Assembly: GCA_049515555.1 (NCBI GenBank)
Contig: JBEKTY010000026.1
Coordinates: 1-64,000, forward strand
Direction of reading: 5' to 3'
From: JBEKTY01 sp049515555
GTDB taxonomy: Bacteria > Planctomycetota > Planctomycetia > Pirellulales > Thermoguttaceae
Length of the DNA stretch: 64,000 nt
Numbering within the stretch: the stretch's first letter is position 1; the number at the start of each line of letters is the position of its first letter. The translations under genes were made by a program, and so were the position numbers. The notes under the pieces are model-generated. The model did not search any database, was not told where the DNA came from, and was given only the letters and a program-made list of their open reading frames with translations. Positions 8,045 through 17,552 of this stretch are shown here, piece after piece.

Positions 8045-9745
8045 ATGTCGCTCTCTCAGCTCGCCTTCAGCCTGGGGCTGACGCTCCTGGCCGTGTCTAT
8101 CGGTCCCGCGCTGGCCGCCGATACGTTGCAGGAAGACAACGACGCCCGGGCCCGCCGCTTCATCAAGTCGTATGAAGAAGCCATCCGGCCCATGGAGATC
8201 GAGGTCAGCCGCCGGTGGTGGGACGCCAACGTATCGGGCAAGGACGCAGACTACCAGCGGAAGGCAGAGGCCGAGGCACGGTTGGAAGTGCGGCTTTCCG
8301 AGCCCGGCCCCTTCGCCGAGTTAAAGGCCATCCGCCGGCGGCCGATCGGCGATGGGCTGGCGGCCCGGCAAATCGCCGTCCTGTACCTGGAGTATCTGCC
8401 GCGGCAGGTCGATCCGGAGCTGCTCAAGCGGATCATCGCCCTGTCGAACCAGGCGGAGCAGCAGTTTTCGGTCTTCCGGGCGGTGGTCGAGGGCCGCGAG
8501 CTGACCGACAACGAGATCCGCCGCGTGTTGCGGGAGTCGAAGGACTCGGCGCGGCGCCGCGCGGTGTGGGAGGCGAGCAAGCAGGTGGGCCGCCTGCTGG
8601 AGCCCAAGCTCCGCCGCCTGGTGAAGCTGCGCAACGAGGCCGCCCGGCGGCTGGGCTTCAAGGACTACCACGTCATGCAGCTTGCCGTCGGCGAACAGAG
8701 CCAGGAACAGGTGCTGAAGCTGTTCGACGAGCTGGACGGGCTGACCCGCGAGCCGTTCCGGGCGGCCAAGGCCGAGATCGACGCGATCCTGGCCCGCGAC
8801 TACGGCATCCCCACCGCCGCCCTGCGCCCCTGGCATTATCACGATCCGTTCTTTCAGGAGTCGCCCGAGGTGTTCGGCCGCCGCGGCGACGACCTGTACG
8901 CCGCGCTCGACATCCAGAAGCTGTGCCGGGAGTTCTACGCCGGCATCGGGCTGCCGATCGACGACGTGCTGCAGCGGAGCGATCTTTACGAGCGGAAGGG
9001 CAAGAACCCGCACGCCTTCTGCACTGATATCGATCGCCAGGGCGACGTCCGCGTGCTGGCCAACATCGTGCCCGACAAGATGTGGCTGGGCACGATGCTC
9101 CATGAGCTGGGCCACGCCACCTATTCCAGCAAGAACATCCCGGCCAGGCTGCCCTACGCCTTGCGGGCCGAAGCCCATATCCTCTCGACCGAAGCCGTGG
9201 CCATGATGTTCGAGAAGCTGGCCGACGACGCCGGCTGGCTCCGCGCGATGGGCGTGGCGGTGCCCGACCCGCAGGGCTTCAGAAAATCGACCGTCCGCGT
9301 GCGGCGCAACCGGTTGTTGATCTTCTCGCGGTGGTGCCAGGTGATGTTCCGCTTCGAGAAGGAGCTGTACGCCAACCCGGACCAGGAGCTGGGCCGGCTG
9401 TGGTGGGACCTGGTCGAGCGTTACCAGGAGGTCCGGCGGCCGGAGGGCCGCAACGAGCCCGACTACGCCAGCAAGATCCACCTCGTCATGTCGCCCGCCT
9501 ATTATCACAATTACATGCTGGGCGAGCTGTTCGCCGCGCAGATGCACCACAGCATCGCGCGGGAGGTGCTCGGTGGGGTAGCCCCGGCCGAGGCGGTTTA
9601 CGTCGGCCATCCCGCGGTTGGGCGCTACATGCGGGAGCGGGTCTATGTGCCCGGCCGGACCCTCGACTGGCAGCAACTCTCCCGCCACGCCACCGGCGCG
9701 GATCTCAACGCCCAGGCGTTTGCCGAAGACATCCGGGAGGAATGA
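8045..9745 (+). CDS. Secreted M2/M3-like zinc metallopeptidase
   Basis: 566 residues with a signal peptide (LAFSLGLTLLAVSIGPALA). The zinc site is HELGH in TMLHELGHATYSS (about residue 352). The third ligand Glu is probably in LRAEAHILSTEAVAMMFE, about 25 residues later, as in M2/M3 gluzincins (peptidyl-dipeptidase and oligoendopeptidase families). The N-terminal helical region (RWWDANVSGKDADYQRKAEAEARL) also fits. It presumably trims peptides in the periplasm. No operon partner is evident: the DUF1080 gene follows after 187 nt and a hairpin. Confidence 0.8.
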   Translation: MSLSQLAFSLGLTLLAVSIGPALAADTLQEDNDARARRFIKSYEEAIRPMEIEVSRRWWDANVSGKDADYQRKAEAEARLEVRLSEPGPFAELKAIRRRPIGDGLAARQIAVLYLEYLPRQVDPELLKRIIALSNQAEQQFSVFRAVVEGRELTDNEIRRVLRESKDSARRRAVWEASKQVGRLLEPKLRRLVKLRNEAARRLGFKDYHVMQLAVGEQSQEQVLKLFDELDGLTREPFRAAKAEIDAILARDYGIPTAALRPWHYHDPFFQESPEVFGRRGDDLYAALDIQKLCREFYAGIGLPIDDVLQRSDLYERKGKNPHAFCTDIDRQGDVRVLANIVPDKMWLGTMLHELGHATYSSKNIPARLPYALRAEAHILSTEAVAMMFEKLADDAGWLRAMGVAVPDPQGFRKSTVRVRRNRLLIFSRWCQVMFRFEKELYANPDQELGRLWWDLVERYQEVRRPEGRNEPDYASKIHLVMSPAYYHNYMLGELFAAQMHHSIAREVLGGVAPAEAVYVGHPAVGRYMRERVYVPGRTLDWQQLSRHATGADLNAQAFAEDIREE

Positions 9746-9752
9746 CGGAATT

Positions 9753-9805
9753 CCTTCGTGTCCTTTGTGGTTAGTTCAGTGATTGAACCACAAAGGACAC
9801 AAAGG
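9753..9805 (+). terminator. 20-bp inverted repeat downstream of the peptidase
   Basis: Arms 9,753-9,772 and 9,786-9,805 (CCTTCGTGTCCTTTGTGGTT and its complement, one mismatch). It could act as a terminator, but the motif also looks like a dispersed repeat. Confidence 0.5.
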
Positions 9806-9932
9806 GCACACCCGAGCGCTTGACAACGCCGGCTCGGCCGATCAAGATCACAGTCGTCGGCCTGCCGCGGAGGGGTTGCGGCAGGCGTGACAAGGGCAAG
9901 AACCCCGTCCACGATCACTGGAAAGCACATCT

Positions 9933-10670
9933 ATGAAAGCGACGTTTTGGCTAACGAGAGCGATGAGGGCCGCGGCTTTGGCGGGCCTGGCCCTGGCGGC
10001 CTTCAGCAGCGGCCTTGCCGTGTCAGCCGCCCCCAAGCCAGACCAGGAACCGCCGGTGATCGACCCCGGTCCCGTGGGCGGGCCGCCGTCGGATGCCGTC
10101 GTGCTGTTCGACGGCAAAGACCTGTCCAAGTTCCGCGGCGAGCGCAGTGCCGAGCCGAAATGGAACCTGGCCAACGGCGTGATGGAAACCACGCCCCACG
10201 GCGGCATTCTCTCGAAGCAGGAGTTCGCCGATTGCCAGGTGCACGTGGAGTGGGCCGAGCCTTCGGTCGTGAGAGGCGACGGGCAGGGCCGCGGCAACAG
10301 CGGCGTCTATCTCATGGGCCGCTACGAAATCCAGGTGCTCGACTCTTACAACAACAAGACCTACTTCAACGGCCAGTGCGGGGCGTTCTATGGCCATAAC
10401 GCGCCGCTGGTCAACTGCTGCCGTAAGCCGGGCGAGTGGCAGACTTACGACATCATCTTCCACGCGCCGAAGAAGCTCGCGGACGGCAAGGTCCGGCCCG
10501 GCTCGTTCACCGTGCTGCAAAACGGCGTGCTCATTCAGGACCATATCCCGGTCGGAGGCGATCCCACGGTGGCGGCCCCGCTCAGCGGTATCGCCGAAAA
10601 GGGGCCGCTATATCTCCAGGACCACGGCAACCCGGTGCGCTTCCGCAACGTTTGGGTTCGCCCACTGTAG
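9933..10670 (+). CDS. Secreted DUF1080 (3-keto-disaccharide hydrolase-like) protein
   Basis: 245 residues. An N-terminal signal peptide ends near VSAAPKPD. The single domain shows DUF1080 landmarks: VVLFDGKDLSKFRG, WNLANGVMETTPHGGILSK, GNSGVYLMGRYEIQVLDSY, CGAFYGHNAPLVNCCRKPGEWQTYDIIFHAP, GPLYLQDHGNPVRFRNVWVRPL. The fold is a concanavalin-like beta sandwich, and characterised relatives cleave 3-keto-glycosides. It probably acts in the periplasm on polysaccharide breakdown products. It precedes another secreted carbohydrate-related gene on the same strand. Confidence 0.85.
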   Translation: MKATFWLTRAMRAAALAGLALAAFSSGLAVSAAPKPDQEPPVIDPGPVGGPPSDAVVLFDGKDLSKFRGERSAEPKWNLANGVMETTPHGGILSKQEFADCQVHVEWAEPSVVRGDGQGRGNSGVYLMGRYEIQVLDSYNNKTYFNGQCGAFYGHNAPLVNCCRKPGEWQTYDIIFHAPKKLADGKVRPGSFTVLQNGVLIQDHIPVGGDPTVAAPLSGIAEKGPLYLQDHGNPVRFRNVWVRPL

Positions 10671-10913
10671 AGGTTGCACATGCAGCAAACGTCCCCGTCC
10701 GGCCTTGTGCCGGCGGAACGCTGATTTACCACTACCGGGGGATCGCTCCGATAATACTCTTCCGGTGGCTTCCGCCCGGCCCGCCGGGCCGGGCGGAAGC
10801 CACCGGAAGACGAGTAAGTCGCTTTGTTGCGGCGTTGTAGTGAAGAATCAGCGCTCCGGGGGGGCAAGCCCTCCGGGGGCGTTTACAGTTTGTAGAGGTT
10901 GCACATGCAGCCA
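10669..10913. repeat. Repeat-rich spacer with 24-bp perfect hairpin
   Basis: GTAGAGGTTGCACATGCAG occurs at the left end and again near 10,893-10,911, where it supplies the ATG and upstream sequence of the next gene. Inside, 10,759-10,782 is exactly complemented by 10,786-10,809 with only a 3-nt loop. Confidence 0.75.
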
Positions 10914-12944
10914 GCAGGCTGCGTTTACCGACTGTGCTGTCTTGCGGGCATGCTGCTGTGTGCCTGCCGCGCGGCAGCACTGTTGGCGGGCGATGCGGCG
11001 CCCACGCAACGCGAGATCGTCAAGAGGGCCATGGCCGGCCGCAGCGACGATCCGTGGCCGCGCGGCGCGGCGCACGTCGTGCTCGCCGTTCCCGGCAGCC
11101 AACAGCCTGAAAAAGGATACCATGAGCCGGGCGGCAGCTTCAGCCCCGCCGTGGGCAGCTTCGGCGTCTCGATCTGGGTCAGAGACTCTGCCGGCAACCT
11201 GAGGGCGACCAGCGACGGGCTGCCGCTGGAACAAATTCGGCAGCGATTCTGCTGGCCCGACCCGAAAGGCGTTCCCGTCATTACGACCGTCTCGCCGCAT
11301 TACGAGGCGACCTGGGCCTGCACGGCTATCGGGACGGCGACGCTCGATCTCCGCGAGCGCGGCGACCCTGGCGAGCGGCTGGAGCTGGTCGTCCGCAGCA
11401 TCGGGCCGGCCGGTGGTCCGATCGGGCGGCTCGATTGGGACGGCAAGCGATTGAGGATCAACGACCGCTGGTCCGCGAGCGCCGAGCCCGAACCCGAGGC
11501 CGTCCTGGTAGGCCACGAGGGCGATCGCGGCTGGAAGACGGAGCGGCCCCAGGCACACCAGTGGCGGGGCGAGGACGGATGGGGCTACGCCCGGATCGAA
11601 TTGGCGGCCGGCCAGGCGACCAGGCTCACGTTACGCGACTCGGGGCCTGCCAAGCCGATCCCGCTGGACTACCCCGCCGTGCGCTCCACCCTGACCTTGG
11701 ATCTGCCGGACCAGCGTTTCGTAGACTGTCTCGACGCGCAGGTCGCCCACCTGATGATGGGACTCCTGGATCGGCGCACTCCGCCCGGCGAGCCCACCAA
11801 CTATCCGCTGGCCTGGCAGCGCGACGGGGTAGCGGTTGTGGCGGGACTCGTGCGGGCCGGCCAACTGCAGGTGGCCAGGGAACTTTGCAGCTACTTTGCC
11901 GAGAACGACTTCTTCGGCGGCTTCGGCGCCGAGGGAGACGCGCCGGGCCAAGGCCTGCGGACCATGGAAGACGTCGCCGTGCGATTGCAAGACCCGGCGC
12001 TGGACGAGTGGCTTTGGCCCCATGCCCGGCGCAAAGCCGATCTCATCTTGAAAATGGCCTCGGCCGAGCGGCAACTGCGGCTGCCCTACATGGGACCGAT
12101 CGTTCCGGAGCATCGCCGGCGGAGCGACTTGGACCTGGTCTGCGATCCGGCCCGCAACGGGCTCATCGCCGGACGGATGGATTTCGGGCGGCCGGCATCG
12201 TACATCACCGCGGTCAGTTACCAGGGGCTGCGCGCGGCGGCCGCGCTGGCCAAGCGCTTGAAACACCAGGAACAAGGAGAGCGTTGGCTGGCGGCCGCCG
12301 GCCGCTTGCGGAAGGCGTGGCTCAAGGCTCCGCAGTGGAACGAACAGCGGACCTACATCTCAGGTCTGTGGCCGACCTGGGTCGCCGCCGCGGAGATGCC
12401 GGCGTATCGTGAGCACCTGGAGCGGAACTCCGACCCGCGGTCGTATCTGCCTTGGACGTACTTCAGCGCGGCGATGACCCATCAGTGGCTCCTGCTGGAC
12501 CGCCCCGACCGCGTGTGGCAGAACTTCGAGTGGTTTTGCGGTGTACAAACATCGCCCGGTCTGTATACCTGGTGGGAAGGCACGCGTGAGGAGAACACGT
12601 TCCATTTGTGGGAGAACGTCCGCGGCTGGGTAAGCCCGCCGCACGTCACGCCGCACTACTGGACGGCCGGCGAGATCCTGGCCCTGCAGGTCGACATGCT
12701 GGCCTACGTCGACGAGTCAGGCAGCGAACCAGTGCTGGTAATCGGCGGCGGGGTGCCCAAGCCGTGGGTCGGCCGGCCGATGCGCGTCGGCGGACTGCCG
12801 ACGAGTGTGGGCCTGGTGGATTGGCGTTGGCGGGACGGGAAAATGCAGGTTACGGTTCGCGGCCGCCGGCCCAAGATGCGCGTCGGCCCGGCCTTCGGCG
12901 GGACGGTGCCGGTTGAACCGGCAATCGGCGCCGCAGGCCGCTAA
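10905..12944 (+). CDS. Secreted protein with six-hairpin glycosidase-like region
   Basis: About 679 residues. The ATG at 10,905 lies in a repeated sequence; an ATG at 10,950 is a possible alternative because the hydrophobic signal (LCCLAGMLLCACRAAALLAG) would start there. The N-terminal part is beta-rich. From about residue 280 the sequence resembles an (alpha/alpha)6 toroid: YPLAWQRDGVAVVAGLVRAGQ, ARELCSYFAENDFFGGFGAEGDAPGQ, TMEDVAVRLQD, AVSYQGLRAAAALAKRL, WTYFSAAMTHQWLLLDRPD. This suggests a periplasmic glycoside hydrolase, though I cannot name the family or catalytic residues. Confidence 0.65.
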   Translation: MQPAGCVYRLCCLAGMLLCACRAAALLAGDAAPTQREIVKRAMAGRSDDPWPRGAAHVVLAVPGSQQPEKGYHEPGGSFSPAVGSFGVSIWVRDSAGNLRATSDGLPLEQIRQRFCWPDPKGVPVITTVSPHYEATWACTAIGTATLDLRERGDPGERLELVVRSIGPAGGPIGRLDWDGKRLRINDRWSASAEPEPEAVLVGHEGDRGWKTERPQAHQWRGEDGWGYARIELAAGQATRLTLRDSGPAKPIPLDYPAVRSTLTLDLPDQRFVDCLDAQVAHLMMGLLDRRTPPGEPTNYPLAWQRDGVAVVAGLVRAGQLQVARELCSYFAENDFFGGFGAEGDAPGQGLRTMEDVAVRLQDPALDEWLWPHARRKADLILKMASAERQLRLPYMGPIVPEHRRRSDLDLVCDPARNGLIAGRMDFGRPASYITAVSYQGLRAAAALAKRLKHQEQGERWLAAAGRLRKAWLKAPQWNEQRTYISGLWPTWVAAAEMPAYREHLERNSDPRSYLPWTYFSAAMTHQWLLLDRPDRVWQNFEWFCGVQTSPGLYTWWEGTREENTFHLWENVRGWVSPPHVTPHYWTAGEILALQVDMLAYVDESGSEPVLVIGGGVPKPWVGRPMRVGGLPTSVGLVDWRWRDGKMQVTVRGRRPKMRVGPAFGGTVPVEPAIGAAGR

Positions 12945-13068
12945 CGCGGATTATTCACCAATCGTTCGTAGTGACCGCATTCATGCGGTCCTTGACCCGT
13001 TTGCACTCCCCCGACCCGATAAATCGGGTCACTGCGAGCCCCGGTGAATAATCCCGGCTAACGCGGAT
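12940..13068. repeat. Palindromic element flanked by 12-bp direct repeat
   Basis: GGATTATTCACC (12,948-12,959) is complemented at 13,043-13,054. Between them are smaller hairpins GACCGCAT/ATGCGGTC and GACCCGAT-AA-ATCGGGTC. GCTAACGCGGAT occurs at 12,940-12,951 and again near 13,057-13,068, resembling a target duplication. It lies between convergent genes. Confidence 0.6.
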
Positions 13069-13122
13069 CCCGTTCTGCAAGGATCGCAGAAGCGCTGCGG
13101 CGATGCACCGCTTCGCAGCCGC

Positions 13123-14340
13123 CTATCCTTTTGCCTTGGCCGGCCAGAGTTTGAGGAGGCTGCCCAGGCCGGAGCGCTTGACGGCGGCCTCGGCGGCGGG
13201 GGCCTTTTCCTCGCTGAACAACGCGGCGGCCAGGGCGGCGATCGACTGCGTGACGGCCGCCTTCGGCGATTGCTCGACCAGCGGCACGCCGTTATTGCGG
13301 GCGTCGATCATCGTCCGGTAATCGTTGGGAAGCTGCCAGAAGACTTCCTTGCCGATGGTCTCTTCGGCCTTCTTGAGCGTGATGTGGCCGCTTTCCAGGC
13401 CCGCACGGTTGACCACGATCTTCACCTTGTCGGCGATGCCGTCCATTTCGTTGAAGGAGGACATCAGGCGGACCACGTTCCGCAGGCAGGGCAGGTCGAG
13501 CTGCGTGACCAGGAGGATATGGCTGGCCATTTCCAGGGCCACCAGGTCGATGGGGCTATAGCCCTTGGAGAGGTCCAGCACGAGGTGCGTGAAGGTGGCC
13601 TTCAGCAGGCCGATCACCCGCCGCAGGTCGTCGGCGGTGATCAGCGCCATGTCTTCCAATTGCACGGGGCGGGGCAGCAGGTAGACCCCCGAGGAGTGCT
13701 TGGTGAGCGAGCGTTTCAAGAGGCTGAAGTCCAACCGGGTGACGTTCTGGGCCACGTCGACGAGGGTGTAATCGGGAATGGCGTCGAGGAAGACGTCGGC
13801 GTCGCCCAGGCAGAGGTCGAGATCGACCAGGGCCACGGAGTTCTTCGGGTTCTGGGCGAGGATGCAGGCGAGGTTGACGGCCAGGCTGGTGGTGCCCACT
13901 CCGCCCAGCGAGCCGGCGATGGCGAGCACCTGGCTGCCGCGGGGGCGGTTGTCGCCGGGCCCGGCGCGGCGCTCGGCGATGCGGCCCAAGGCCCCCAGCA
14001 GGTCGTCGATCCGCACGGGGTGCGTGAGGAACTCCTTGGCCCCGGAGCGCATGGCGCGGAGGATCAACTGCCCATCGCTGACCGAGCTGGTGACCAGCAC
14101 CGCGCACAGCGGCGAGTTCTCGCTCAGCCGTGCCACCAGCTCCAACGCCTTGTCCGGGTCGGAGTCCAGCGCCACCAGGCCGATGTCGGGATTGGTCTGG
14201 GCCACCACGTCGGCGAAGAACTCGTAGCGCGAGCATTCGGCCTCGAGCCAGATCATGTCCATGCCCAAGAGCATGTTCTTGAGCGTCTCGCGCTTCGAGT
14301 CGTCGGGATCGACGATGGCGAGTCGAAGGACGTTGGTCAT
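13123..14340 (-). CDS. cpaE: Flp pilus assembly protein CpaE/TadZ (receiver plus ParA-like ATPase)
   Basis: 405 residues from the ATG at 14,340 (MTNVLRLAIVDPDDSKRE). Residues 1-120 form a receiver-like domain with an acidic pair (IVDPDD) and candidate phospho-Asp in LVALDSDPD. Residues about 135-390 are a MinD/ParA-like fold. The P-loop reads AGSLGGVGTTSLAVNLA, lacking both the signature and P-loop lysines, in line with the atypical ATPase site of TadZ/CpaE. LVDLDLCLGDADVFLD and LVTQLDLPCLRNVVRLM match ParA motifs. The family localises the tad secretion machine at the membrane. It is the last gene of the minus-strand tad cluster here. Confidence 0.9.
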   Translation of the reverse strand: MTNVLRLAIVDPDDSKRETLKNMLLGMDMIWLEAECSRYEFFADVVAQTNPDIGLVALDSDPDKALELVARLSENSPLCAVLVTSSVSDGQLILRAMRSGAKEFLTHPVRIDDLLGALGRIAERRAGPGDNRPRGSQVLAIAGSLGGVGTTSLAVNLACILAQNPKNSVALVDLDLCLGDADVFLDAIPDYTLVDVAQNVTRLDFSLLKRSLTKHSSGVYLLPRPVQLEDMALITADDLRRVIGLLKATFTHLVLDLSKGYSPIDLVALEMASHILLVTQLDLPCLRNVVRLMSSFNEMDGIADKVKIVVNRAGLESGHITLKKAEETIGKEVFWQLPNDYRTMIDARNNGVPLVEQSPKAAVTQSIAALAAALFSEEKAPAAEAAVKRSGLGSLLKLWPAKAKG

Positions 14341-14388
14341 GGGCAGCCCATGGTTCAGAGGCAAGGGCGCAAACTGCGAGCGCCCAAT

Positions 14389-16074
14389 CTACTTTACTAC
14401 GTCGTAGCCGATCGGGCCGACAAAGGGCGGCTCGATCTCCCGGGAAGCGGGCGGCGCGGCGGGGGGTGCGGCCGGCCCGGCCAATGAGTTGGGGTTCTGA
14501 GCGGCCTGCGGCCGGCCACTGTCCGGCCGGGCGGCTACCAGGTACGACGCTTGGGGGCCTCCGCCAGCGGCAGTGGGCTGGCCGGCCGGCGCGGCCGGTG
14601 CGGCGCCTGCCGCTGTGGCCGCCGTCTCCGGCCCAGCCGCGGGGCCCGGGCAGCAGACCGGCACCTCCAAGTGTCCCTTGAAGAACAGCTCCCAGTCGCT
14701 GGGACTGGTCGTTTCCAGGCCCGGCCCGCAGGGCGGCACCTGATGCGCGTCCATGCCGTCGACCAGCTCGGGCGTAACCATAATGAGCAATTCCACCTCG
14801 TTTGTTGTTTCTTCGACCGTCCGGAAGGCCGCTCCCAAATAGGGCACCTCGCTGATCCAGGGCAGGCCCTTGTTGCTGGCCTCGATCCGCTGCTCGATCA
14901 GCCCGCCGATGGCCAGGGTCTGCCCGGCCAGCAGTTCGACCCCCGTTTCGGCCTCGCGGGTCTTTATCGCCGGAATGCCGTCGATGCTGTTGGCCTGGTC
15001 GGGCTCGCTGACGCTGGGCCGGAGGTCCAGGTGGATGCGGCCGTTTCCCAGCACGATGGGGACGAAGTCCAGCCGCGTGCCGTACTGCTTCCACCCGACC
15101 TGCGGCGTGCCGGCTAGACCGTTGCTGATGACATAGCCTATTTCGCCGCCGACGAGGATGTAGCTGGGCCGGCCGCTGACGGCCGAAATGTTCGGCTCGG
15201 AAAGGATTTTCGACAGGTTGTCTTCCCGCATCGCGGCCAGGACCCCGAAAAACGCGGTGCTGCTGCCGCCGTTGGTGAGCACGCTGAACTTGAGCGTGTT
15301 GTCCGGGGCCCCGCCGGGCGGACCGAACGGCGTCCCCGTGGCCGTCGTGATCAGGCCGCTGACCCCCGACATCAGCAAGTTGCCGTTGGTGATTTTGGAG
15401 AAGTCGAAGCCCAGGTTCCGCAGCTTGGTTCGCGACACCTCCATGACCTTCACGTGCAGCAGCACCAGTTGCACGCCGCTGACGGTCATGTTGTTGATGA
15501 CCTTGGGATAATATTCCTGGGCGATCTGGATGATCCGCGGAACAAGATCCTGCTGACCGACGAAGCCCGAAATCAGCACCGCGCTACCGACGGGGCTCAC
15601 GTCCAGGGCCGTTTTGGGGAACTTGGAGCGGAGCACGAGGGCCAACTCGCGGGCATCGCCGAAGACGACCACGTCGATGGTGTAAATCCGCTTGTCTTCG
15701 CCCCACAAGTTGACCTGGGTCACGCCGGGCCGCTTGGCCGAGATCTGCACCTGCGTCGGCGAGAGGGGGACCAGATCCAATATGTCCGGATTGTTGACCT
15801 GCGCCTGGGGGATCTTCTGGTCCAGCGTCAGAATGCGACTGGTGCTGACGATCAGCTCGACGCGGTCGTTGGCCCCCTGAATCTTGTACACGAACGGCGC
15901 GGGCGGAGCGAGATTGAGCACACCCGGCGGGGGCACGGCGAGATTGATCAGACCCGACGGGGGCAGGGACGGTTGCTGGGCGTGGGCCGCAGTGATGCCT
16001 CCAACGGCGGACACTGCCAGGACCAGAACGGTCCCTAGCGCTCGCCGGCATCGGGGGAACAAGTCCTGAGTCAT
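14389..16074 (-). CDS. cpaC: Flp pilus secretin CpaC/RcpA
   Basis: 561 residues from the ATG at 16,074 (AAGGAAGTCAAGG upstream). It has a signal peptide ending near HAQQ. The N-terminal pilus-assembly domain contains SRILTLDQKIPQAQVNNPDILDLVPLSPTQV. The secretin domain shows LSKILSEPNISAVSG, ETGVELLAGQTLAIGGLIEQ, VPYLGAAFRTVEETTNEVELLIMVTPELV. The C-terminus is a Pro/Ala-rich tail. It forms the outer-membrane channel of the tad pilus. It lies between cpaB and cpaE in conserved order. Confidence 0.92.
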   Translation of the reverse strand: MTQDLFPRCRRALGTVLVLAVSAVGGITAAHAQQPSLPPSGLINLAVPPPGVLNLAPPAPFVYKIQGANDRVELIVSTSRILTLDQKIPQAQVNNPDILDLVPLSPTQVQISAKRPGVTQVNLWGEDKRIYTIDVVVFGDARELALVLRSKFPKTALDVSPVGSAVLISGFVGQQDLVPRIIQIAQEYYPKVINNMTVSGVQLVLLHVKVMEVSRTKLRNLGFDFSKITNGNLLMSGVSGLITTATGTPFGPPGGAPDNTLKFSVLTNGGSSTAFFGVLAAMREDNLSKILSEPNISAVSGRPSYILVGGEIGYVISNGLAGTPQVGWKQYGTRLDFVPIVLGNGRIHLDLRPSVSEPDQANSIDGIPAIKTREAETGVELLAGQTLAIGGLIEQRIEASNKGLPWISEVPYLGAAFRTVEETTNEVELLIMVTPELVDGMDAHQVPPCGPGLETTSPSDWELFFKGHLEVPVCCPGPAAGPETAATAAGAAPAAPAGQPTAAGGGPQASYLVAARPDSGRPQAAQNPNSLAGPAAPPAAPPASREIEPPFVGPIGYDVVK

Positions 16075-16135
16075 CCTTGACTTCCTTTTCCGCCAGGCCC
16101 GACGCGCCGCCACCCGCTCAGGCTTCCGGACGGAG

Positions 16136-17296
16136 CTACAGTTGGCCGACCCTCGGCTGGTCCTGTCCGGGCTTCGGCCCCTCCTGGGCGGGCTTCACCG
16201 GTTGCCGGCCCACCTCGGGCTCGGCGGGCACGACCGGCCGCTTCGCGTCGTGCGGCTCCGGGCGACCCTTCAACTCCGGCAGGCCGTTGACCATCCGCCA
16301 CCCGCCGCCCGTATCGGACGGGCCGGCCGAGGCATTCTCTTCCAACTCCACCTCGCTCACCTCCGAACCCCGGAGCACCCGCATCGACCAACGGGCCGCA
16401 TCGGGCGCGGCTGGTGGGGGTACGACCGGGTCGGGCTTGGCCGCCGCCGACTTGCCCGGCAGCGAACCCAAGTAATCGCCGAAACTCTTTCCCGCGCTTG
16501 ACGCAGCCGGCGGCTCCTTGGGCGGCTCGGGGTCCGCCACGAGCTTCTCCTTCTCCCGGTGCGACCCTTCGCTATGCCCCCCGAACAGCCCCGTCGGCGT
16601 CTCGCCCCGCGTTGGGGCCTGGATGTCGTCGTCCGGGCTCCGCATAATCAGCCGGATCGTGCCCATCTCGCCGGCCAAAGTGATCTTCTCCGCCTGGTTA
16701 GGGGTCACCAAGAGCGAGACCGTCCGGCCCGGAATCGACTTGCTCTCCCCCGAGTTGTCCAGACTCACCACGTCGTTGACGGCAAAGACCTTGATGTCCT
16801 GGAGGATCGTGTGGGTGGCCGTCTCGGTGATCCCGTTGGCCGGATCGCAGTGCACGTAGACTTGGATGTCGACGCGGCTGCCCGGCATCACCAAGCCCCC
16901 GTGGATCGTCACCGGATCGACGCGGACCGAGACCACCCGCAGGCCCTTCGGGATCAGGCCGCCGATGCCGGGGTCGCCGGCGCCCTTGCCGAAGAGCTTC
17001 TGCTCGAGGATCGGCTCGCCGGGAAAGAACTTCGCCTTGGTCCGCCGCCCCTCGACTTCCTCCTGCTTGCCCAGGGCGCCGGTGGGGACCCGATCCTTCG
17101 GCCATTCTTCAGCCTTAATAGAATCAGCGGCGATGATGGCCCCCAACGGGATTTCCTTGACGGCGACGGACACAGGTTGTGTATCAGGGGGAGCGGCTTC
17201 AGAGCCCCGCTTGGAAATCACCTGCGTAATCCCCAGCGAAGCTACCAGCCCGCAACCCAACGCCAATACCAGCAGGGCAAGTGGTTTGGCTCGCAT
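16136..17296 (-). CDS. cpaB: Flp pilus assembly protein CpaB/RcpC
   Basis: 386 residues. An N-terminal membrane anchor (LALLVLALGCGLVASLGIT) is followed by an SAF domain (VSVAVKEIPLGAIIAADSIKAEEWPKD) and the RcpC region (GLRVVSVRVDPVTIHGGLVMPGSRVDIQV, VSLLVTPNQAEKITLAGEMGTIRLIMRSPDD). The C-terminal 150 residues are a Pro/Glu-rich extension of unknown role. CpaB is a periplasmic partner of the CpaC secretin and is encoded immediately upstream of it. Confidence 0.92.
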   Translation of the reverse strand: MRAKPLALLVLALGCGLVASLGITQVISKRGSEAAPPDTQPVSVAVKEIPLGAIIAADSIKAEEWPKDRVPTGALGKQEEVEGRRTKAKFFPGEPILEQKLFGKGAGDPGIGGLIPKGLRVVSVRVDPVTIHGGLVMPGSRVDIQVYVHCDPANGITETATHTILQDIKVFAVNDVVSLDNSGESKSIPGRTVSLLVTPNQAEKITLAGEMGTIRLIMRSPDDDIQAPTRGETPTGLFGGHSEGSHREKEKLVADPEPPKEPPAASSAGKSFGDYLGSLPGKSAAAKPDPVVPPPAAPDAARWSMRVLRGSEVSEVELEENASAGPSDTGGGWRMVNGLPELKGRPEPHDAKRPVVPAEPEVGRQPVKPAQEGPKPGQDQPRVGQL

Positions 17297-17552
17297 GGAC
17301 TGCCTCGTTCGATACTGCCTACTGAATCGTTGCGCAAGGCATATTTGTTTTTGCCGTCAATTGCGGGCTTCCGCATAAAATCATTGGCGACGGAAGCCTC
17401 GTAACTTGACACAAAGCCATTGGCACCGTACCAGGCACAGGGTCGCCAAACCCGACGCTCAACGGATTACTCACGCAAGTCTACGCAGACTAGCCCGACT
17501 CGTCGTCTTATTCGGCAAAGTCGGGCTGTGTTCTCCAGTTTAACTTAGCTGT

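Noticed and set aside
13270..14487. 405-residue plus-strand ORF
   Set aside because: Antisense shadow of cpaE with His/Gln/Asp-biased composition.
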